From contig NZ_CP083986.1 in NCBI RefSeq assembly GCF_020172685.1, forward strand, positions 4,358,158-4,422,157: a stretch of DNA of 64,000 nt. Direction: 5' to 3'. Under the pieces are notes generated by a model. The model saw only the letters and a list, made by a program, of their open reading frames with translations. It was not told where the DNA came from and ran no database searches. This DNA comes from [Mycobacterium] nativiensis (GTDB lineage: Bacteria > Actinomycetota > Actinomycetes > Mycobacteriales > Mycobacteriaceae). Shown piece after piece: positions 57,641 through 64,000 of this stretch (position 1 is its first letter; the number at the start of each line of letters is the position of its first letter). Both the position numbers and the translations under genes were made by a program.

Positions 57641-58659
57641 TGCCGTCTGTTCAGCCCGTCACCGTTCCCCTGACATCTGCGGCCATATTCCTGGTCGTCA
57701 CCATCGACGAAGGCGGTGAGGCGCAGGTACACGACGCATTGGCGGACCTGGCCGGAATGGCGTCGGCGATCAGCTTCCGCGACCCGTCCAAACAGCTGTC
57801 GCTGGTGACCTCGATCGGCTCGGACGCCTGGGACCGGCTGTTCGCCGGGCCCCGGCCGGCGCAGCTGCATCCGTTCGTCGAGTTGACCGGCCCCCGCCAC
57901 ACCGCACCGGCCACGCCGGGCGATCTGCTGTTTCACATCCGCGCCGAGTCGATGGACGTCTGCTTCGAGCTGGCCCGGCGCATCCTGCGGACGCTGAGCG
58001 GCGCGGTCACCGTGGCCGACGAGGTGCACGGATTCCGGTTCTTCGACAATCGGGACCTGCTCGGCTTCGTCGACGGCACCGAGAACCCGGTGGGTGGCGA
58101 CGCCGACGTCGCCGTGCAGATCGGTGACGAAGACCCCGACTTCGCCGGCGGGTCCTATGTGCACATCCAGAAATACCTGCACGACATGACTTCCTGGGAT
58201 GCGCTGCCGGTCACCGAGCAGGAGCGGGTGATCGGCCGCACCAAGGCCGACGACATCGAGTTCGACGACGCGGTGAAGCCGGCCAACGCCCACATCGCGC
58301 TGAACGTGATCACCGACGACGACGGCAACGAGCTGGACATCGTGCGCGCCAATATGCCGTTCGGATCGGCCAATTCGGGCGATCACGGCACCTACTACAT
58401 CGGGTATTCGCGCGACCCGGACATCACCGAGCGGATGCTGCGCAACATGTTCTTCGGTGATCCGCCGGGAAACACCGACCGCATCCTGGACTTCTCCACC
58501 GCGCTCACCGGCGGAATGTTCTTCACCCCCACCGGCGACTTCCTCGACGATCCGCCGCCGCTTCCGGGAGCGCCGACAGCTTCCTCCGCCGAGCCCGTCG
58601 TACCCACCGACGTTGACGGCTCACTGAACATCGGCAGCCTGAAAGGAACCCCACAATGA
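57640..58659 (+). CDS. dyp: Dye-decolourising peroxidase (DyP), encapsulin cargo
   Basis: 339 residues (M. tuberculosis Rv0799c about 335). The DyP catalytic aspartate is Asp145 in GFVDGTENP and the proximal haem ligand is His218 in KPANAHIAL. The extreme C terminus, after a Pro/Ala-rich linker, reads DGSLNIGSLKG, the family-1 encapsulin targeting peptide, so the enzyme is packed inside the shell encoded next. GTG 57640 is favoured by length and by the -10 box; an ATG at 57586 is in frame but lies inside the divergent promoter region. It overlaps the encapsulin gene by 4 bp. Confidence 0.96.
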   Translation: MPSVQPVTVPLTSAAIFLVVTIDEGGEAQVHDALADLAGMASAISFRDPSKQLSLVTSIGSDAWDRLFAGPRPAQLHPFVELTGPRHTAPATPGDLLFHIRAESMDVCFELARRILRTLSGAVTVADEVHGFRFFDNRDLLGFVDGTENPVGGDADVAVQIGDEDPDFAGGSYVHIQKYLHDMTSWDALPVTEQERVIGRTKADDIEFDDAVKPANAHIALNVITDDDGNELDIVRANMPFGSANSGDHGTYYIGYSRDPDITERMLRNMFFGDPPGNTDRILDFSTALTGGMFFTPTGDFLDDPPPLPGAPTASSAEPVVPTDVDGSLNIGSLKGTPQ

Positions 58660-59453
58660 ACAACCTGTACCGCGATCTCGCCCCGATCACCGAATCCGCT
58701 TGGGACGACATCGAACAGGAGGCGACCCGAACGTTCAAGCGGCACATTGCCGGGCGCCGGGTCGTCGACGTGAGTGAGCCGGCGGGGCCGACCGCCGCCG
58801 CGGTGGGCACCGGGCGCCTGACCGGTATCGGCGCCCCCGCCGACGGCGTGGAGGCACACCTGCGCGACAGCAAACCGCTGGTGCGCCTACGGGTTCCGTT
58901 CACCCTGTCGCGCGCCGAGATCGACGACGTCGAGCGGGGCTCGCAGGATCCCGACTGGGACCCGGTGAAGGCCGCCGCCAAGAAGCTGGCGTTCGCCGAG
59001 GACCGGATCATCTTCGGGGGTTATCCGGCCGCCGCGGTGCAGGGCATCCGCAGCGCCAGTTCCAACCCTGCGCTCACCCTGCCGGAGGACCCGCGCGGTA
59101 TCCCGGACGTGATCAGCCAGGCGCTGTCCGCACTGCGGCTGGCCGGGGTGGACGGCCCGTACTCGGTGCTGCTGTCGGCCGACGCCTACACGAAGGTCAG
59201 CGAGACCTCCGACCACGGCTACCCAATCCTGGAGCACCTGCGGCGACTGGTCACCGGCGACATCATCTGGGCGCCGGCCATCGACGGCGCGTTCGTGCTG
59301 ACCACCCGCGGCGGTGACTTCGACCTGCAACTCGGCACCGACGTGGCGATCGGCTACTCGTCCCACGACGCCGACTCCGTGCAGCTGTACCTGCAGGAGA
59401 CATGTACGTTCCTGTGCTACACCGCCGAGGCCGCGGTCGCGCTGAACTGCTAG
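58656..59453 (+). CDS. enc: Family 1 encapsulin shell protein (Cfp29)
   Basis: 265 residues of the HK97-fold encapsulin family (linocin/Cfp29). The N-terminal LYRDLAPITESAWDDIEQEA segment forms the pocket that binds the cargo tail; the E-loop and A-domain follow. Sixty copies are expected to form a 20-25 nm compartment loaded with the DyP peroxidase. M. tuberculosis homologue Rv0798c. ATGA overlap with dyp gives coupled translation. The C terminus ends TAEAAVALNC. Confidence 0.97.
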   Translation: MNNLYRDLAPITESAWDDIEQEATRTFKRHIAGRRVVDVSEPAGPTAAAVGTGRLTGIGAPADGVEAHLRDSKPLVRLRVPFTLSRAEIDDVERGSQDPDWDPVKAAAKKLAFAEDRIIFGGYPAAAVQGIRSASSNPALTLPEDPRGIPDVISQALSALRLAGVDGPYSVLLSADAYTKVSETSDHGYPILEHLRRLVTGDIIWAPAIDGAFVLTTRGGDFDLQLGTDVAIGYSSHDADSVQLYLQETCTFLCYTAEAAVALNC

Positions 59454-59520
59454 CGAACGCCCACGCCGGGGCCTACCGTTACTGCGTACCGGACCGGTGC
59501 ACTTCCCGGCGGGAGGTTTC

Positions 59521-60093
59521 ATGGCCAGATACCGAGTCGGATATCTCGTGGGCAGCCTCGCGCGGCAGTCCATCAATCGCAGGCTGGCCACGGCGCTGAT
59601 CAGATCGGCGCCGTCGGACTTGGAGTTCACCGAGATCCCGATCAAAGACCTGCCGCTGTACAGCCCTGACTACGACAACGATTTCCCGCCCGCAGGCCGC
59701 GCACTCAAAGAGGCCTTCGCCGCCATAGACGCCGTCCTGTTCGTCACCCCGGAGTACAACCGCTCAATCCCCGGAGGATTGAAGAACGCCATCGACTGGG
59801 CGAGCCGACCGTGGGGCGAGAACTCGTTGACCCACAAACCGTCCGCGGTGATCGGTATGTCCCCCGGCAAACTCGGCACCGCGATCGCCCAACAGAGCCT
59901 GCGCAGCGTGCTCGGCTACCTCAACTCGCCCCAGATGAACGCACCCGAGGCCTACCTCCAGTACCACTCCGACGCCTTCGGCGACGGCGACGAAGTGCTC
60001 GACGCGGGCACCGCGAAGTTCCTTCGAAAGTTCATGGCCGAGTTCGATGCCCATGTCACGCGGGTTTTGACCGTGCTGCCGCCACGGAGCTAG
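59521..60093 (+). CDS. NADPH-dependent FMN reductase
   Basis: 190 residues of the flavodoxin-like FMN reductase family. The FMN phosphate loop is GSLARQSINRRLA near the start and the isoalloxazine-binding loop TPEYNRSIPGGLKNAIDW near residue 80. GGGAGG precedes ATG 59521. It could supply reduced flavin or act as a quinone reductase. It is 67 bp after the encapsulin gene and 2 bp before the catalase-like gene. No cargo-type tail is visible, so it is not an obvious encapsulin cargo. Confidence 0.92.
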   Translation: MARYRVGYLVGSLARQSINRRLATALIRSAPSDLEFTEIPIKDLPLYSPDYDNDFPPAGRALKEAFAAIDAVLFVTPEYNRSIPGGLKNAIDWASRPWGENSLTHKPSAVIGMSPGKLGTAIAQQSLRSVLGYLNSPQMNAPEAYLQYHSDAFGDGDEVLDAGTAKFLRKFMAEFDAHVTRVLTVLPPRS

Positions 60094-60095
60094 CC

Positions 60096-61037
60096 ATGGC
60101 CGGCCCGGTTACGCCAGACGACGCCATTGCCGCGATCCGGGGCACCGGTGGCGCGCAGCCCGGTTACCGCGCCCTGCACGCGAAGGGCACCCTGTACCGG
60201 GGCACCTTCACCGCAACCCCGGAAGCTCAGCGGTTGTCCCGTGCGCGGCATCTCGACGGCTCGACGGTGCCCACACTGATCCGCTTCTCCAACGGATCGG
60301 GAAATCCGACACAGCCCGACGGTGCGCCGGGGGTGCGCGGCATGGCGGTGAAGTTCACCCTGCCCGACGGGTCGACCACCGACGTCTCGACCCAGACCGC
60401 CCGGTTGTTCGTCTCCAGCACGCCGGACGGGTTCGTGGACCTGCTGCGCGCTATGCGCCCCGGCCCGACGGCGCCGATCCGCATGGCCGGCTACCTGCTC
60501 ACCCATCCTGCGTTGTTCGGCGCGCTGCCGATCCTGCGCGCCGCCAACCGGATCCCGGCCAGCTACGGCACCGTCGAATACCACGGGCTGCACGCGTTCC
60601 GCTGGGTCGACGCCGACGGCGGCGCACGCTTCGTGCGCTATCACCTGTGGCCGGCCGCCGGAGAACAGTTCCTGTCCGGATCGGCCGGCCGGGCAACGGG
60701 CCATGACTTTCTCACCGAGGAGTTCAGCACCCGCCTTCGCAGCGGCCCGGTGCGGTTCGAGTTCCGCGTTCAGATCGCCGGTCCCGGCGACTCGACCGTC
60801 GATCCGTCGGCGCGGTGGGCCGGCACCGGATACACCACGGTGGGCACGCTGGACATCACCGGCCCGGACACCGAGCGCGAGCACGGCGACGACATCGTGG
60901 TCTTCGATCCGATGCGGGTGACCGACGGCATCGAACCCTCCGCCGACCCGGTGCTGAGGTTTCGCAGCCAGACCTATTCGGCGTCGGTCAAGCTGCGCAC
61001 CGGGGTGGATCGCGGTCCCACCGCGCCGCCCGCCTGA
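60096..61037 (+). CDS. Small catalase-like haem protein (SrpA family)
   Basis: 313 residues, the minimal catalase fold. The distal His is His28 in ALHAKGTLYRGTF, RFSNGSG follows, and the proximal Arg/Tyr region is RFRSQTYSASV with Tyr294. Small catalase-related proteins usually have peroxidase or organic-peroxide activity rather than strong catalase activity. ATG 60096 is 2 bp after the FMN reductase stop, so the two are coupled. The pairing beside DyP-encapsulin suggests a peroxide-handling cluster. Confidence 0.92.
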   Translation: MAGPVTPDDAIAAIRGTGGAQPGYRALHAKGTLYRGTFTATPEAQRLSRARHLDGSTVPTLIRFSNGSGNPTQPDGAPGVRGMAVKFTLPDGSTTDVSTQTARLFVSSTPDGFVDLLRAMRPGPTAPIRMAGYLLTHPALFGALPILRAANRIPASYGTVEYHGLHAFRWVDADGGARFVRYHLWPAAGEQFLSGSAGRATGHDFLTEEFSTRLRSGPVRFEFRVQIAGPGDSTVDPSARWAGTGYTTVGTLDITGPDTEREHGDDIVVFDPMRVTDGIEPSADPVLRFRSQTYSASVKLRTGVDRGPTAPPA

Positions 61038-61107
61038 GCCACACCCCCCGGGAATAGGCGCAGGGTGAAGTGACGCTGTTCGACCTACGAAACCGAGGAG
61101 GCCAATC

Positions 61108-62031
61108 ATGAAAGCTGTGCGTTTCGATCATTACGGCGACGTCGACGTGCTCGACGTTCGCGAGGTAGCCCGCCCCGAACCCGGTACCGCCGAGGTGGTG
61201 GTCGAGGTCAGGGCCGCCGGTATCAATCCGGGCGAGGCGATGATCCGCCGGGGTGTCTTGCACGAGGTGTGGCCGGCGACGTTCCCCTCAGGCCAGGGCA
61301 CCGATTTCGCCGGTGTCGTGGTCGCGGTCGGCCCCGGGGTGGACACCGTCACGGTGGGCGAAGAGGTACTGGGTTTCACGGAAAACCGTGCCAGCCAAGC
61401 CGAATACGTGGTGGTTCCCGCTTCGCAACTCGTCGACAAGCCGGCGAACATGTCGTGGGAAGTCGCCGGCGGTCTGTACGTCGCGGGCACCACGGCCTAC
61501 GCCGCAGTCCGCTCGATCGACTTGAAGCCCGGCGACACCGTGGTGGTCGCCGGCGCCGCCGGTGGCGTGGGCACCATCGCGGTACAGCTGGCCAAGCGCA
61601 GCGGAGCCACGGTGATCGGCATCGCCGGACCGGCCAACGACGAGTGGCTGTACGCCCATGGGGTGATCCCGGTGAACTACGGCGACGGCCTGGCCGAGCG
61701 GCTGCGGGCGGTCGCACCCGGCCACCGGATCGACGCGTTCCTCGACTTCTTCGGGGGCGGCTACGTCGAACTCGCCGTGACCGGGCTGGGCGTTGCGCCC
61801 GAACGCATCGACACGATCATCGACTTTGCGGCGGCGGAGCGTTTCGGGGTGAACTCGGCCGGCAATGCCGACGCCGCCGATGCCGCGGTGCTCGGGGAGC
61901 TGGCCGCCCTGATCGGCGACGGAGCCTTGGAGGTGCCGGTCTCCGAGGTCATTCCGCTGGCCGATGTCCAGCGGGCCTATCGCACCCTGGAGCATCGCCA
62001 CACCCGGGGCAAGATCGTGCTGCGCCCCTGA
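61108..62031 (+). CDS. NADP-dependent quinone oxidoreductase-type alcohol dehydrogenase (MDR family)
   Basis: 307 residues. A GroES-like N-terminal domain is followed by a Rossmann domain with VVAGAAGGVGTIAVQLAKR near residue 150. Zinc-binding cysteines of true alcohol dehydrogenases are absent, so quinone or enone reduction with NADPH is likely. GAGG precedes ATG 61108. It lies 70 bp after the catalase-like gene; co-transcription is possible. Confidence 0.92.
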   Translation: MKAVRFDHYGDVDVLDVREVARPEPGTAEVVVEVRAAGINPGEAMIRRGVLHEVWPATFPSGQGTDFAGVVVAVGPGVDTVTVGEEVLGFTENRASQAEYVVVPASQLVDKPANMSWEVAGGLYVAGTTAYAAVRSIDLKPGDTVVVAGAAGGVGTIAVQLAKRSGATVIGIAGPANDEWLYAHGVIPVNYGDGLAERLRAVAPGHRIDAFLDFFGGGYVELAVTGLGVAPERIDTIIDFAAAERFGVNSAGNADAADAAVLGELAALIGDGALEVPVSEVIPLADVQRAYRTLEHRHTRGKIVLRP

Positions 62032-62079
62032 CCATCGGGGACGGGGTCAGGTCTCAGGTGCCGGCGGCCTGAGAGCCGG

Positions 62080-64000
62080 TTAACCACGTTTGCCCTGCCC
62101 GCCCGTGCTGCCGCCGGGCGCACCGCCGGTACCGCCGGCACCGCCGACTCCCGGGGCGCCGGCCTGGCCGTCGGGTTTGCCGTTCTCGCCAACGCCGGCG
62201 TTGCCACCGGCACCACCCGTGCCGCCCTGGGGCCCGTTGCCGCCGCTGCCGGTGGTACCACCGGTCCCGCCGTTGCCGCCGTTACCGCTCGCGCCGCCCA
62301 TACCACCGGCGCCACCGTTGCCACCCGCACCCGGGAACAGGGCGCCCCCGTAGCCTGCACCGCCGGTACCACCGCTACCGCCGGAGCCACCCTGACCACC
62401 GTCGCCGGCGCTGCCGCCCGCCGCTCCGATGGACGCCCCACCGTCGCCGCCGTTGCCGGCGGCGCCGCCGGCGCCTCCGCTGCCACCGGTGGTGCCGGAC
62501 TGGTTGACCACAGCGCCTCGAGCGCCGACTGCTCCGTTCCCGCCCATGCCGCCGCCACCACCGGTGCCGCCCCGGCCGCCGTTGCCGTCGGTTCCGTTGG
62601 CGGAGATACCGCCCTGGCCGCCCGCGCCGGCATTGCCGCCGTGGCCACCGGTACCACCGTCGCCGGCCGAAATGATCGTCGACCCCACGCCTCCGGCACC
62701 ACCGGAGCCACCGGTTCCACCATTGCCGCCGGTTCCGCCGTTGCCGGCCGCGCCGGACTGCGCGGCGCCGCCCTGACCCCCGGCACCACCGGTGCCGGCG
62801 TGGCCACCACCGCCGCCGTCACCCCCGACCCCGGCGTTGGTGACACCGCCGGCGCCCTCGTGTCCGGCACCGCCACGACCGCCGATACCACCGGCGCCGC
62901 CGATACCGCCATTGCCGGAGTGGCTACCGCCGGCGCCCCCAACGCCCCCGGCACCGCCGTTACCGCCGTCAGCGCCGCCGACGCCAACACTGAGACCGTC
63001 AGAGCCGTCACCGCCGGCGCCACCGTTGCCACCGGCACCACCGTTGCCATCGGTGCCGCCGGCACCCCCGTCACCGCCGGCACCGCCAGTTCCGGCATGG
63101 CCCACCGCAGTCAGCGTGTCGAACCCGTCTCCACCCCTGCCGCCGTTGCCGCCGACCGCGGTGGCAACGGCGGCCGCGGCCTGGTTGGCGCCACGGCCGT
63201 CGAAGCCGCCCGCACCGGCCGTGCCCGCGTCACCGCCGGCACCGCCCCTGCCGCCGTCGGCTTGAACCGATGAGATGCCCCGAGAGCCGTCACCGCCGTT
63301 ACCGCCGTTACCTGCCGCGCCACCGGCCCCGCCGGATCCGACCACACCGAGCACGGCCGCGCCGCCCTTGCCGCCCTCGCCGCCCGTGCCTCCGTCGCCT
63401 CCGCTGCCGCCGGCTCCGATCGCCCCACCACCGAGCACCCCCGAGCCGCCGTTACCGCCGCCGCCACCGGTACCACCGACACCGCCCGCACCGCCGTCGC
63501 TGAACCACGACGTCGTCGCCCCGCCGGCCCCGCCGTTTCCGCCGTGACCGCCCGCTGTGCCGTTCTCGCCGAGCGCCGCCAGCCCGACGAATCCGCGGCC
63601 GCCCTTGCCGCCGTCGCCGCCCGCGCCACCGTTACCGAACAACCAGCCCACACCCGCGCCGCCGGTACCGCCGTGGGCGCCGTCGGTTGCCGGCTGGCCG
63701 AGCACGATGTTGTCGTAGCCGTTGCCGCCCGCCCCGCCGTCGCCGCCGTTGCCCATGATGGTTCCGCCGGTACCGCCACTGCCGCCGGCGGTGCCGTTGA
63801 CGCCGGTCAGGATGCTGTCGTAGCCGTGACCGCCGGCCCCGCCGTCACCGAACAGGCCGGCGTTGCCGCCGTTGCCGCCGGCGACTCCAGGCAGCAGGCT
63901 GTCGTAGCCATCGCCGCCATCGCCGAGCCACAGCCCGCCGTTGAAGCCGTCCGGGTGCAGGGCGTTGCCGTCCGCACCGTCGCCGATCAGAAATTGGCCG
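62080..64000 (-). CDS. PE_PGRS-type glycine-rich protein, C-terminal part (start outside window)
   Basis: About 640 residues are visible, almost entirely GGxGG repeats (GGAGGNGG, GGDGGAGG and variants) characteristic of the PGRS domain. The start-proximal part reads FLIGDGADGNALHPDGFNGG and LWLGDGGDGYDS, the kind of segment that follows a PE domain. The protein ends GGQGKRG before TAA 62080-62082. The PE domain itself would lie beyond 64000 and is not seen, so the full family name is inferred. These proteins are secreted by ESX systems and associate with the cell surface. The gene is unrelated to its neighbours. Confidence 0.9.
   Translation of the reverse strand, partial: GQFLIGDGADGNALHPDGFNGGLWLGDGGDGYDSLLPGVAGGNGGNAGLFGDGGAGGHGYDSILTGVNGTAGGSGGTGGTIMGNGGDGGAGGNGYDNIVLGQPATDGAHGGTGGAGVGWLFGNGGAGGDGGKGGRGFVGLAALGENGTAGGHGGNGGAGGATTSWFSDGGAGGVGGTGGGGGNGGSGVLGGGAIGAGGSGGDGGTGGEGGKGGAAVLGVVGSGGAGGAAGNGGNGGDGSRGISSVQADGGRGGAGGDAGTAGAGGFDGRGANQAAAAVATAVGGNGGRGGDGFDTLTAVGHAGTGGAGGDGGAGGTDGNGGAGGNGGAGGDGSDGLSVGVGGADGGNGGAGGVGGAGGSHSGNGGIGGAGGIGGRGGAGHEGAGGVTNAGVGGDGGGGGHAGTGGAGGQGGAAQSGAAGNGGTGGNGGTGGSGGAGGVGSTIISAGDGGTGGHGGNAGAGGQGGISANGTDGNGGRGGTGGGGGMGGNGAVGARGAVVNQSGTTGGSGGAGGAAGNGGDGGASIGAAGGSAGDGGQGGSGGSGGTGGAGYGGALFPGAGGNGGAGGMGGASGNGGNGGTGGTTGSGGNGPQGGTGGAGGNAGVGENGKPDGQAGAPGVGGAGGTGGAPGGSTGGQGKRG

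Noticed and set aside
62090..63547. Proline-rich open frames on the plus strand (PPAPPAPP)
   Set aside because: They are the antisense of the PGRS Gly-Gly repeats.
62080..64000. Possible CRISPR or satellite array because of dense short repeats
   Set aside because: The repeats follow codons for GGxGG and continue one long reading frame; spacing is irregular and no spacers exist. It is a PGRS gene.

Overview
This 64 kb window is from a high-GC actinobacterium of the genus Mycobacterium (broad sense). The evidence is a mycothiol synthase (mshD), a PE_PGRS-type glycine-rich gene at the right edge, a DesA1 acyl-ACP desaturase, LmeA, a PknD-type kinase with a beta-propeller, and a gene order from about 23 kb to 59.5 kb that follows the M. 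tuberculosis Rv0824c-to-Rv0798c block (desA1, dus, LCP, phoY2, mshD, Rv0818-type regulator, lmeA, thiX, cysA2, sseC, Rv0813c, pabC, ygfZ, Rv0810c, purM, purF, Rv0807, purL, pepC, DyP, encapsulin). The PGRS gene suggests a slow-growing or related lineage; this is tentative. I see no insertion sequence, prophage, tRNA, rRNA or CRISPR array.

Region 1 (1-22.9 kb) is accessory catabolism. It carries four acyl-CoA dehydrogenases (one cut by the window edge), an enoyl-CoA hydratase-like protein, an acyl-CoA ligase, a MeaB-type GTPase, two aldehyde dehydrogenases and a flavin/2Fe-2S reductase. It also has a tight six-gene operon on the minus strand: SDR, Rieske oxygenase, Baeyer-Villiger-like flavin monooxygenase, TauD/TfdA-type dioxygenase, SDR and aldehyde dehydrogenase. 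Embedded in it is an operon for an orphan cytochrome-oxidase-type subunit III, a subunit IV-like peptide and two related membrane proteins. Three TetR regulators sit here, each beside inverted repeats that look like operators. One motif (GAGAAT-N3-ATTCTC) recurs 12 kb apart, so the region may be one regulon. The substrate is unknown; a cyclic or alicyclic compound taken through ring oxidation, CoA activation and beta-oxidation is an inference.

Region 2 (23-46 kb) is core mycobacterial genome: fatty-acid desaturation, tRNA modification, cell-wall LCP ligase, phosphate control (phoY2), a large HrpA helicase, then a phosphate island (pstS, pknD, pstS, pstB, pstA, pstC, pstS), mycothiol synthesis, lipomannan control, and a sulfur operon headed by a leaderless polycysteine leader peptide. 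Region 3 (46-57.6 kb) is folate and purine metabolism plus an M18 aminopeptidase. Region 4 (57.6-62 kb) is oxidative defence: a DyP peroxidase with an encapsulin-targeting tail, its encapsulin shell, then an FMN reductase, a small catalase-like haem protein and a quinone oxidoreductase. The window ends in a PGRS gene on the minus strand.

Striking non-coding or sequence-level features are: a 57-bp tandem repeat present both inside mshD (in frame) and next to purM; an unrelated 24-bp tandem repeat inserted in frame in hrpA; many TANNNT-N6-8-RTG leaderless start sites; direct repeats with 11-bp period resembling PHO boxes; and a hairpin-rich leader before the LCP gene.
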